DNA of 64,000 nt from assembly GCF_014646015.1 (NCBI RefSeq), contig NZ_BMMQ01000005.1, positions 62,001 through 126,000 on the forward strand, read 5' to 3'. The DNA is from Microbacterium nanhaiense. GTDB lineage: Bacteria; Actinomycetota; Actinomycetes; Actinomycetales; Microbacteriaceae. The notes beneath the pieces are model-generated. The model was not told the origin of the DNA and did no database searches. It saw only the letters and a list, made by a program, of their open reading frames with translations. The translations under genes and the position numbers were made by a program. Shown here piece by piece: positions 17,305 to 25,037 of the stretch (positions are counted from its first letter, which is position 1; each line of letters starts with the position of its first letter).

Positions 17305-18339
17305 CTACCGCGGCGCCGCGACGGAGTCGCGGACGATGAGTTCAACCGGGAGCACGCCCGCGTCGGCGTGCGGATCGTCGAGCGCCTGGCGCACCGCAAG
17401 CGCCCCGAGTTCTTCGTAGGGCACGCGTATGGTGGTGAGCGCCGGGCTGAGGTCGCGCGCGGACGGAACGTCGTCGTATCCCGTGATCGAGACGTCCTCC
17501 GGGCATCGCAGGCCGTGCTCGTGCAGGGCGTCGAGCACACCCATCGCGACCTGGTCGGTGCCGCACAGCACAGCGCTGAACGGCGGGCGGGATCCGACAG
17601 GAACGATCTCGCGCAGGTGCGCGAGAAGCGCCTCGCGCGCGGGCTCGCGATCGAAGGACGTTTCGATCACGCCATACTCCTGCGCGGCGCCCGCGGCGAG
17701 TGCGGTGCGGAAACCGCGGAGGCGCTCGGAGGCCGTGCCTCCATTCGGCGTACCGGGCATCAGCAGCACGTTGCGGTGGCCCTTGTCGACGACATGCGCC
17801 GCGATCTGGCGCGCGCCGCCCTCGTTGTCGTAGCGGATGTCGATCGCGTCGTCACCGTGGTCATCGAGGGTGCGCGGGCCGCAGAAGACGAGGTGCTTTC
17901 CCTCCTTCGCGAGGGTTTTCGCGTGCTCCGCCATGCGATCGTGATGCTCGCGACTCTCCCAGGATCCGCCCGGAAGAATCACCGCCTCGACCCCCTGCCG
18001 CCGCATGAGTTCGACGAGTTCGAGCTCGCGATCGGCGGCGCCGCCGGTCGTGCCGATCAGGCAGATGCGACCCCGGTCTCGGGCCTCCGATTCGACGCCC
18101 TGTGCGAGGGCGGCGAAGGACGGGCCCGTAATGCTCCCGAGCAGCACGGCGACGGGCGCAATATCGACCCCGCGCAGCCGCTGGGCATTCGGGTTCGCCG
18201 AATAGTTCAGTCGCGCCACGGCGGCCTCGACGCGTTCGCGCGTCTTCTTCGCGACCGGATAGTTTCCCGCGATGACTCGCGACACCGTCGCAATCGAGAC
18301 ACCGGCCTCGGCGGCGACATCGTGAATGGTAGATGCCAC
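17305..18339 (-). CDS. LacI family transcriptional regulator
   Basis: 344-aa sugar-responsive repressor. Residues 3-50 form the LacI helix-turn-helix (STIHDVAAEAGVSIATVSRV) with the hinge helix around NAQRLRG; the rest is the periplasmic-binding-like effector domain (VAVLLGSITGPSFAALAQGV onward). The GTG start at 18339 has a strong ribosome site (AAGGAG) 7 nt before it; longer in-frame readings upstream cross another gene and are rejected. A -10-like TAAGAT at 18379-18374 could drive it alone, but it can also be read from the operon upstream. Two matching operators flank the locus, so it most likely represses the sugar operon and the lyase gene until a sugar is bound. Confidence 0.93.
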   Translation of the reverse strand: MASTIHDVAAEAGVSIATVSRVIAGNYPVAKKTRERVEAAVARLNYSANPNAQRLRGVDIAPVAVLLGSITGPSFAALAQGVESEARDRGRICLIGTTGGAADRELELVELMRRQGVEAVILPGGSWESREHHDRMAEHAKTLAKEGKHLVFCGPRTLDDHGDDAIDIRYDNEGGARQIAAHVVDKGHRNVLLMPGTPNGGTASERLRGFRTALAAGAAQEYGVIETSFDREPAREALLAHLREIVPVGSRPPFSAVLCGTDQVAMGVLDALHEHGLRCPEDVSITGYDDVPSARDLSPALTTIRVPYEELGALAVRQALDDPHADAGVLPVELIVRDSVAAPR

Positions 18340-18376
18340 GGGGCTCCTTCGTGCGAAACGGTCCAGATCAACAATC

Positions 18377-18613
18377 TTATGAGCGGCCGACGACCTCGAC
18401 GGCGGAGACATCGGCGTACCGGTCGCGGCGGTCGAGATCCTCGGCGCGCAGCCCCAGGAACATCTCGGTGACGCGCGGCACGGATCCGTCGGGGTGCCTC
18501 TCCCTCCCCGCGGCCGCGTGGGTGCGCGTCGCGATGACATACCCCTTCCCGACGCGCGCGATGGACGGACCCGGGGTGGATCCGCGGCGGATCGGGTTGT
18601 CGGTGCCGGCCAT
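18377..18613 (-). CDS. Small protein of unknown function (78 aa) at the operon end
   Basis: 78 codons starting at ATG 18613, 9 nt after the stop of the dehydrogenase gene, with TAGGGA as a possible ribosome site. The beginning (DNPIRRGSTPGPSIARVGKG) recalls the first blade of GH43-type beta-propeller enzymes (NPxxxGxxPDPSxxRVGxxY), but the protein ends long before a propeller could form and ends in charged text (LRAEDLDRRDRYADVSAVEV). It could be a remnant of a glycosidase or an independent small protein. Codon use matches its neighbours. Not recognised further. Confidence 0.55.
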   Translation of the reverse strand: MAGTDNPIRRGSTPGPSIARVGKGYVIATRTHAAAGRERHPDGSVPRVTEMFLGLRAEDLDRRDRYADVSAVEVVGRS

Positions 18614-18622
18614 GGGAGATCC

Positions 18623-19567
18623 CTAGACGAGCGCGCCGGCGAAGCGCAGGAGCGCGGTGACCGAGGCGCGGCCGAGGTCGCGGATCTCCGTTCCCATGGC
18701 ACCCGCCACGTGTGGGGTGAGGTACACGTTGGGCATGTCGAAGAGCGGGTGACCGGCGGGAAGCGGATCCGGTTCGGTCACATCGAGCACCGCGCGGATC
18801 CTGCCGGTACCGAGCTCGGTGACGAGCGCGTCCTGATCGACCAGTGCGCCACGGGCCGTGTTGATGAAGGTCGAAGAATCCGGCAGCGCCGCGAGCACCT
18901 CGGCCGAGATCATGCCGCGCGTGGTGGCGATATCGGGAGCGTGAAGCGAGAGGATCCGGCTCTGCGCGGCGAGGCGGGTGAGCTCGGTTTCGACGCGCAC
19001 GCCGAGCTCGTCCGCGTGCTCCGCGGTGAGGAACGGATCGTAGACGGCGACCTCGTGCCCGCGTGCGACGAGACCCTCGATCACGAGCCGGCCAATCGTC
19101 GACGCCCCGACGATACCGACGGTTGCGCCGCCCAGGCCCGCACGCGGATACTCGATCTCGCGGTCAAGGAACCGCTGCTCGGCGCGGTATTGACGCTCCG
19201 CCCAGAACACGTCTTTCGCGGCGAGCGTGATCATGGCGAGAGTGAAATCCGCGACGGGCACCGCGTTGACCGCCTTCGCGTTCGCGGTGTAGATGCCGCG
19301 TTCGATGGCTAGCGGTTCTCCGCCGAACCCGCCCCCGAAGTGCACGATCGCCTTCAGCTTCGGCATTCGATCGAGATCGGCGGCGGTGAGATCGGACGCC
19401 CCCCAGCCCATGAGGATCGCATCGATGCCGGCCGGGTCGTCGAAGTCGGAGGCGCGGGTGACCGCCGCCCCGTCGAGGGCGAAGAGTCCGGAGAGCGCGG
19501 CGCGCTCGTCGGCGCCGAAGGCGAATCGCATTCGTAGCGGATCCATGAGGAATCCGGCGCGCATCAT
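18623..19567 (-). CDS. D-isomer-specific 2-hydroxyacid dehydrogenase
   Basis: 314-aa NAD(P)-dependent dehydrogenase. The Rossmann domain has GATVGIVGASTIGRLVIEGL (about residues 145-165), the catalytic Arg lies in NTARGALVDQDAL (about 230), Glu in DVTEPDPLP (about 260) and His in TPHVAGAMG (about 285). The start overlaps the preceding stop (ATGATG), so it is coupled to the GH43-like gene. In this sugar operon it could reduce or oxidise a 2-keto or 2-hydroxy sugar acid from the substrate; which one is unknown. Confidence 0.88.
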   Translation of the reverse strand: MMRAGFLMDPLRMRFAFGADERAALSGLFALDGAAVTRASDFDDPAGIDAILMGWGASDLTAADLDRMPKLKAIVHFGGGFGGEPLAIERGIYTANAKAVNAVPVADFTLAMITLAAKDVFWAERQYRAEQRFLDREIEYPRAGLGGATVGIVGASTIGRLVIEGLVARGHEVAVYDPFLTAEHADELGVRVETELTRLAAQSRILSLHAPDIATTRGMISAEVLAALPDSSTFINTARGALVDQDALVTELGTGRIRAVLDVTEPDPLPAGHPLFDMPNVYLTPHVAGAMGTEIRDLGRASVTALLRFAGALV

Positions 19568-20445
19568 GCGAGTTCTCCGATCGTCCATTCGTCACGCCAC
19601 GCGAGCGTGGCGGTCTCGCCCTCGATGACGAGGGGGAGCACCACCGTCTTCGAGCGGAAGAGGTCGTCCGGTAGCCAGCGATCGCCGATGAAGACGAAAC
19701 CGTCCCCCGCGGGCAGGACGACGCTCACCTGCGTGTCGAAGGTCCGCGACCCGACGGGCGCGAAAGGGCTCCAATCGGTCCACGGTCCCTCGAGTGCCGT
19801 CGCCGACGCGTGCATGTTGTCGTTCAGGCTCCAGCCCGTGAGGTCGGAGCCGAAGAGGTGGTATCTGCCGTTCGCCTTCACGAGCGTCGGAGATTCGTAA
19901 CCGATCTCCGGGTTCCTCTGCTGTCGTAGCGTCACGACGATCGACTCGACCGCGAGGTAGTCGTCGCGCAGACGATAGATGTGCAGGCCGTTCTCGCGGT
20001 CCTCCGACAGCAGGTAGCCGACGCCGTCCTCCTGGAAGACACCGATGTCGCGGCTGAGGTTGCCGAGCGGTCGCTCCGAACCGATGTAGCGGTAGGGGCC
20101 CTCCGGGCGTTCGGCGATCGCATAGCCCACGCGGGCAGCCGAATAGTCGGCCGATTCGACGTGCAGGAACATGATCCAGATCCCGTCGGGGCGTCGCAAC
20201 ACCTTCGGGCGCTCGATGATGCGGTCGCCGGCGAGATCGCCGTCGCCCTCCTCGAGTGCGTTCCCCTCGAAGCGCCACTCGTCGAAGTCGCCGGTGGAAT
20301 AGCAGGCCACGGCCGTGAACGTCGGCCCGGAGGTCTTGTCCTCGCCCCACGCGAACCAGCGCTCGCCGACGCGCTGCACGCCGACTCCGTGGAGCTGAGC
20401 GATACGGCCTCGGTCGTCGAGGATCTCGGATCCCGGACGGATCAT
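19564..20445 (-). CDS. Glycoside hydrolase family 43-like beta-propeller protein
   Basis: 293-aa protein with repeated five-bladed propeller strands: HGVGVQRVGERWFAWGEDK at the start, WIMFLHVESADYSAARVGYA near residue 90, RDIGVFQEDGVGYLLSEDRE near 135, GYESPTLVKANGRYHLFGSD near 190, and VGSRTFDTQVSVVL near 240. This pattern matches GH43 subfamily 24 (exo-beta-1,3-galactanase type) and relatives. No signal peptide, so it should act in the cytoplasm on imported oligosaccharide. The ATG overlaps the stop of the alpha-galactosidase gene (ATGA). A longer upstream reading seen in this frame lies inside the galactosidase gene and is not coding. Confidence 0.82.
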   Translation of the reverse strand: MIRPGSEILDDRGRIAQLHGVGVQRVGERWFAWGEDKTSGPTFTAVACYSTGDFDEWRFEGNALEEGDGDLAGDRIIERPKVLRRPDGIWIMFLHVESADYSAARVGYAIAERPEGPYRYIGSERPLGNLSRDIGVFQEDGVGYLLSEDRENGLHIYRLRDDYLAVESIVVTLRQQRNPEIGYESPTLVKANGRYHLFGSDLTGWSLNDNMHASATALEGPWTDWSPFAPVGSRTFDTQVSVVLPAGDGFVFIGDRWLPDDLFRSKTVVLPLVIEGETATLAWRDEWTIGELA

Positions 20446-22484
20446 GCGGTCACCTCCGAAGCGAGCACGCGCGCCGTGGGGCCGGCGAGCGTCGTGACGA
20501 CGGTGTCCCCCGCGTCGTGGCGTACGCCCCACCCTTCGGAAGGGAAGACCTGCGCGAGCGCGCCCGGCAGCCGGATCTCCGACGCGGCCTCCGCTCGGTC
20601 CCAGACGAACACGATCGTGCGGTTCGCTCCTGCGAGCCCCAGGCACACCTGCTCCGCGTCCCACGCGGGCAGACCGAGCGGCCAGAACGGTACCGCCGAG
20701 AAGAGCTCGTCGCGCAGGTCCTTGTGCAGCTCCACGGCGGCGGACACCTGCTCGCGTTGTGCGGCACTCAGCCGGTTGAGGAAGCCCGAGAGGTACAGAC
20801 GCCCCGACAGGCCCGTCACGAGCGTGAAGGCGGTCTCCTCCGCGCTCATCTCCGCGGCGGGGTAGGCCCAGTTGCCGCACTGCTCGGGCAGGATCGACGC
20901 GGGTGCGCTCGCGGCGATCGGCGGGTACAGCAGCGGATCCTGTTGATCGGACGTCGACTGGATGTGTACGGACGAGAGAAGGCCGTAGTCGGCGCGCATC
21001 GCACCCGAGGCGCAGTTCTCGATGAGAAGGTCGGGGTGGCGGCTCTGCACAGTCTCGAGCCAGCTGCGGTAGGCCCGGGCATGACCGAGCAGACCGTCTC
21101 CCGCAGCCGTCGCGTCCCGTTCGGTTCCCGCGCCCGGGTTGATGTTGTAATCGAGCTTCAGGTAGCTCACGCCATGGACGGCGATGACGCCGTCGATCGC
21201 CTCGTCGAGGTGCGCGCGAGCGGCCGGGTGGCGGAAGTCGAGGTGATACCGGTCGTGCTCGCGCACGCGCTCGCCGAAGCGGGTGAAGAATGCCTCGTCC
21301 GGCAGCGACCCCGCGAGCGGGCTGTCGACGCCGATGACCTCGGGCTCGAACCAGATGCCGACACGCATGCCCTGCGAACGGATCGCCTCGACGATGCGCG
21401 CCAGCCCTCCGTCGGGAAAACGGTCCAGGGCCTCGCGCCACTCGCCGACGCTCGACCACCAATCACCGTGGTTCGGTGAGGCGAACCAGCCGGCATCGAG
21501 GCAGAAGACCTCGGCTCCCGCCTCGGCGGCACCGCGAATCAGCGGCAGCAGCACGTCGGTCGTCGGGTTGCCCATCGTGGTGTTCATGAAGTCGTTGTAG
21601 ACGATGGGCAGGCCGGCGTCTCGCGCACCGGGCCGCAGGGTGCGACGATAGCGGGTCAGCTCGGCGAAGGCACCGTCGGCCCCCTCGTCGGAGATCGCGA
21701 GCGCAGCCGGGACGAGTGCGAACTCGTCGCTCGGCGCGAGGCGATGCGCGAACTGGTGCTCGAGATCCGTTGGACCGAACAGTCCCACGATGGCGCCATC
21801 AGCCACCTGCGAGAGGTCGACATGCCATCCGGCGCTCGACTCGATCTGCCACGCGAACGCGGCGGATCCGTCGGCGAGCGCGCCGACGGGAAGTCGCTCG
21901 CCCGTCGACCAGGATCCGTGGCTCGTGAGCGCGACGCGCGAGCGTGCGTCCTGCGCGTGGATCGTGTGGTCGATATAGGGAAGAAGATCCTTGAGATCAC
22001 GCGTGCGCCAGCGGTTCTCGGCCAGCCACTCGCTGCGGGCGTCGAGAAGGCGGGCGCGCTGGATCGACGACTCGCCTTCGCCGAAGCCGACGACCGCGGA
22101 AGACGCCGTCGTGAGCACCACGTCGCGATCGGAGACGTTGCGGATCCTGGTCTCGACCCGCAGAACGCGAGCAGCGTGCGGGGCGGAGAGGCGCGTCCGG
22201 GTCTCAAGACCCGAGAGCTCGTCTCGCTGAACGATGGTCACGACGTCGCAGGTGTCGCCGTCGACTCGCTCGGATCCGATCACGCGCAGGCGCTCGCCGA
22301 CGGCGGAGCGCACGTACGCCTGGCTCGTGCGGGCGCGTTGTGCGGTCGCGGTGAAGACCTCGACGACGGCCACGCCATCGCGAAGCGGGCCGCCCGCGAG
22401 CGAGAGAGGGCGTTCGTCGGACCAGCTCAGCCGGAAGGAACCGAGCGCGATCGAGCGGCGGGGAGGGGCAAGAATGTCGGTCAC
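20442..22484 (-). CDS. Alpha-galactosidase, GH36 family
   Basis: 680-aa cytoplasmic enzyme removing terminal alpha-galactosyl residues. The N-terminal beta-sandwich (residues 1-300) is followed by the catalytic barrel: PIVYNDFMNTTMGNPTTD, CLDAGWF, GIWFEPEVIGVDSPL, the nucleophile in SYLKLDYN (about residue 445) and the acid/base Asp in IQSTSDQQD (about 511). There is no ATG at the start; GTG 22484 lies 8 nt after a perfect AGGAG. It sits between the DUF624 and GH43-like genes in one tight operon. Its presence points to an alpha-galactosylated oligosaccharide as the imported sugar. Confidence 0.93.
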   Translation of the reverse strand: MTDILAPPRRSIALGSFRLSWSDERPLSLAGGPLRDGVAVVEVFTATAQRARTSQAYVRSAVGERLRVIGSERVDGDTCDVVTIVQRDELSGLETRTRLSAPHAARVLRVETRIRNVSDRDVVLTTASSAVVGFGEGESSIQRARLLDARSEWLAENRWRTRDLKDLLPYIDHTIHAQDARSRVALTSHGSWSTGERLPVGALADGSAAFAWQIESSAGWHVDLSQVADGAIVGLFGPTDLEHQFAHRLAPSDEFALVPAALAISDEGADGAFAELTRYRRTLRPGARDAGLPIVYNDFMNTTMGNPTTDVLLPLIRGAAEAGAEVFCLDAGWFASPNHGDWWSSVGEWREALDRFPDGGLARIVEAIRSQGMRVGIWFEPEVIGVDSPLAGSLPDEAFFTRFGERVREHDRYHLDFRHPAARAHLDEAIDGVIAVHGVSYLKLDYNINPGAGTERDATAAGDGLLGHARAYRSWLETVQSRHPDLLIENCASGAMRADYGLLSSVHIQSTSDQQDPLLYPPIAASAPASILPEQCGNWAYPAAEMSAEETAFTLVTGLSGRLYLSGFLNRLSAAQREQVSAAVELHKDLRDELFSAVPFWPLGLPAWDAEQVCLGLAGANRTIVFVWDRAEAASEIRLPGALAQVFPSEGWGVRHDAGDTVVTTLAGPTARVLASEVTA

Positions 22485-22495
22485 GACGATGACTC

Positions 22496-23161
22496 CTAGC
22501 GCGCGGGGCGGAAGCCGAGCGCGCGGTTGCAGATCTGGATGGAGAGGGCGGCGAGGCCGGGCGAGAAGAGCATGAGGCTCGCGCCGACGACGGGAATGAC
22601 GCACAGCGCGATGGCGATCACCGCGAGCAGGAGCCACGCGAGCGCGAGATGCGGTCGTTGGGCCGCGGCACGGAGCGCGCCGGGCAACGGCGAATCGGGC
22701 GCCGATCCCGTGGCGACGACCGCGACGAGGAGCAGCCCGCCGCCCGCGAGGGTGAGGAGCAGGACGCCGTCGGTGTCGGAGAACAGCGCGACGTCGTAGC
22801 TCAGGATCCAGGCGATCGCTGCGGTGCCCGACGCGATCCGCCAGCGCGAGCGGCAGGATCCGGCGAAGGATCGCCAGAATGCGCGGCCCGCGTGCGCCTC
22901 CGCGCGCTCGTCGAGGATTCGCGATGCGGCCGCCAGCGCGCCGGTCACCGCGGGCGCCACCGTCCACGTCGAGGCGGCGAAGAGCGCGATCGCGAGGTGC
23001 GTGGGCTGCCAGCCGACGATCAGCGCGAAGAGCCAGACCGGTGATGTCGCCGCAAGGAACGACACCGATACGAGGAAGACCTGCAGGACGCCGATCAGCA
23101 GGTGCGCGAGGGCGCCGTCATAGGCGACAAGGGCGCGGGCGCGCGTCGTGAGCGAGCTCAT
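22496..23161 (-). CDS. DUF624 (YesL-like) membrane protein
   Basis: 221-aa integral membrane protein with about five to six hydrophobic helices (for example LLIGVLQVFLVSVSFLAATS and LALAWLLLAVIAIALCVIPV). It matches the DUF624/YesL family, which is regularly found next to carbohydrate ABC importers and glycosidases but has no proven role. The ATG overlaps the stop of the permease gene (ATGA), and its TAG stop overlaps the ribosome site of the alpha-galactosidase gene. Confidence 0.82.
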   Translation of the reverse strand: MSSLTTRARALVAYDGALAHLLIGVLQVFLVSVSFLAATSPVWLFALIVGWQPTHLAIALFAASTWTVAPAVTGALAAASRILDERAEAHAGRAFWRSFAGSCRSRWRIASGTAAIAWILSYDVALFSDTDGVLLLTLAGGGLLLVAVVATGSAPDSPLPGALRAAAQRPHLALAWLLLAVIAIALCVIPVVGASLMLFSPGLAALSIQICNRALGFRPAR

Positions 23162-24048
23162 CCCTTCACCGCGCCCACGGCCAGGCCCTTCACGAAGAAG
23201 CGCTGGAATCCCGCGAAGATCGCCACCGACGGGATGATCGCGAGGATCGCGCCCGTGTAGATCAGTTGCCACTGCGAGGTCAGCAGGCCGACCATGCGGT
23301 TGATGGCGACGTTGATCGTTCCCGCCGACGACGAGTCGAGGAACACGAGCGGGATGAAGAAGTCGTTCCACAGGCCGAGCGCCTGGGTGATGACGAACGC
23401 GCTGGTCGCGGGCAGCAGCATCGGGAAGACGATCTGCCAGAACGTGCGCAGCCGGCCGGCGCCGTCGACGTCGGCGGCCTCCTCGACATCCATCGGGATA
23501 CCGCGGATGAAGCTCGAGTAGAGGAGCACGCCGAACGACGCGGCGCCGCCGAGATGCACCAGGATGACGCTGGTGAGCGTCGAGTAGAGGCCGACCTCGT
23601 TGAAGGCCTCGACGAGGGGGATCATGCGCACCTGGAACGGGATCATGAGACCCGCGATGAACAGCAGGTAGAGGAAGCGGCCCGCCTTGCCGCCGACGCG
23701 TTCGATGCCGTATGCGGCCATCGGCACGAGGATCACGAGAAGGACGACCGTGACGACGGTGATGATGAGCGTGTTCAGCACGGCCTCGCCGAAATCGGTC
23801 TGCTGGAACAGCTGCACATAGTTGTCGAAGTTGAACGTCGTCGGCAGGCCCATGGGGTCGGCCGTGATCTCGGCATAGCTGCGGAACGAGTTGACGAGCG
23901 CGTATAGCACGGGGGTTGCGACGATGAGCACGAGCACCGTGATGACGGCCATCGTGACGATCTCGCCGACGGTCCAGCGCTTCTTTTCCTTGAAGGGCTT
24001 CGTGGTCAGGCCGGCCACGAGAGCCTTCGTCTCGCTGCTTGTCGTCAT
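23158..24048 (-). CDS. Carbohydrate ABC transporter permease 2 (MalG type)
   Basis: 296-aa permease with an N-terminal cytoplasmic tail, six membrane helices and the EAA loop EEAADVDGAGRLRTFWQIVF near residue 190, which contacts the ATPase. It pairs with the MalF-type permease encoded just upstream; the ATG overlaps that gene's stop (ATGA). No ATPase gene is in the locus; in actinobacteria a shared MsiK-type ATPase usually serves such importers (inference). Confidence 0.93.
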   Translation of the reverse strand: MTTSSETKALVAGLTTKPFKEKKRWTVGEIVTMAVITVLVLIVATPVLYALVNSFRSYAEITADPMGLPTTFNFDNYVQLFQQTDFGEAVLNTLIITVVTVVLLVILVPMAAYGIERVGGKAGRFLYLLFIAGLMIPFQVRMIPLVEAFNEVGLYSTLTSVILVHLGGAASFGVLLYSSFIRGIPMDVEEAADVDGAGRLRTFWQIVFPMLLPATSAFVITQALGLWNDFFIPLVFLDSSSAGTINVAINRMVGLLTSQWQLIYTGAILAIIPSVAIFAGFQRFFVKGLAVGAVKG

Positions 24049-24968
24049 GCCTGGATCTCCCTCTTGCGCATGTAGCCGTTGGTCGCGGCCGACGAGATGA
24101 GTACGACGAGGAACAGCACGACGGCCGCCGCGGATCCGAAGCCCGCGCGGTACTCGCCGAAGCCGACCTTGTAGATGAAGAAGGCCATGGTCTCGCTGAC
24201 GAACCCGGGCCCGCCGGAGGTGAGCACCATGACCTGGTCGAAGATCGTCCAGCCGGCGATGAGCGCAAGCGTGACGTTGATCGTGACACCGCCGGCGATC
24301 ATGGGCCAGGTCACGTTGAGGAAGACCTGGATCTTGCCTGCACCGTCGATACGGGCTGCCTCGAGGAGCTCCTGCGGTACCGACTGCAGATTGGCCAGAT
24401 AGATCAGGGTCGTGTTGCCGCCGAGGGTGAAGCAAACGATGAAAAGTATCACCCACACGACGATGTCGCTGTCGCCAAGCCAGTCTCGCGCGGCATCGGG
24501 GACACCGATGTCGCGCAGGAAGGTGTTGACGAAGCCGAAGTTGTAGTTGAGGAGGTACTTCCAGATCGTGGCGACGATGAACGCGGAGACAAGCGCCGGC
24601 AGGTACACGGCGGTTCGGAACAGTCCCTGCAGGTGCACGAGCCGGTCGAGCAAGAGCGCCATGCCGAGCGAGATCACGTTGATGATGACCGCGGAGCCGA
24701 TACCGAGCAGAAGGGTGTTCTTCACGGCGTTCCAGAAGCGGCCGCTCGTGAGCATTTCGGTGTAGTTGGCGAAGCCGACGTAGTCGTAGTCGTCGGCGAT
24801 GCCGTCCCAGTTCGTGAAGCTGAGCTGGATGGATTGCAGCGACGGCAGGATCACCATCGCCAGGTACACGATGAGCGCGGGAACGACGAAACCGAACATC
24901 GTCCAGCGGATGCGAATCTGGCGCGAGCGCCGGCGGGTCCGGGCCGGTGCGCTGAGGGTTGCGCTCAT
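24045..24968 (-). CDS. Carbohydrate ABC transporter permease 1 (MalF/UgpA type)
   Basis: 307-aa permease. A basic N-terminus (TRRRSRQIR) precedes the first helix (FGFVVPALIVYLAMVILPSL); the EAA loop QELLEAARIDGAGKIQVFLN lies near residue 210. The ATG at 24968 has AGGAG 6 nt upstream. It follows the binding-protein gene after a 69-nt gap containing a strong hairpin. Confidence 0.93.
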   Translation of the reverse strand: MSATLSAPARTRRRSRQIRIRWTMFGFVVPALIVYLAMVILPSLQSIQLSFTNWDGIADDYDYVGFANYTEMLTSGRFWNAVKNTLLLGIGSAVIINVISLGMALLLDRLVHLQGLFRTAVYLPALVSAFIVATIWKYLLNYNFGFVNTFLRDIGVPDAARDWLGDSDIVVWVILFIVCFTLGGNTTLIYLANLQSVPQELLEAARIDGAGKIQVFLNVTWPMIAGGVTINVTLALIAGWTIFDQVMVLTSGGPGFVSETMAFFIYKVGFGEYRAGFGSAAAVVLFLVVLISSAATNGYMRKREIQA

Positions 24969-25001
24969 GGGAACTCCTCGGGAAGTGCGAAACGGGGTGG
25001 G

Positions 25002-25033
25002 GCCGGTGCCGGACGCGAGCGCCCGGCACCGGC
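25002..25033. terminator. Intra-operon stem-loop after the binding-protein gene
   Basis: A perfect 11-bp stem (GCCGGTGCCGG 25002-25012 with CCGGCACCGGC 25023-25033) and a 10-nt loop. Such hairpins between receptor and permease genes commonly reduce read-through or protect the upstream mRNA, giving more receptor than permease. No U tract. Confidence 0.65.
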
Positions 25034-25037
25034 AGGG

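Noticed and set aside
18340..18702. N-terminal extension of the LacI frame to 18702
   Set aside because: Arg/Pro/Ser-rich shadow of the 78-aa gene; the GTG at 18339 has a strong ribosome site directly before the helix-turn-helix.
20446..21462. Upstream extension of the GH43-like reading frame
   Set aside because: It runs out of frame inside the alpha-galactosidase gene with Arg/Gly-rich text; the ATGA overlap at 20445 is the natural start.
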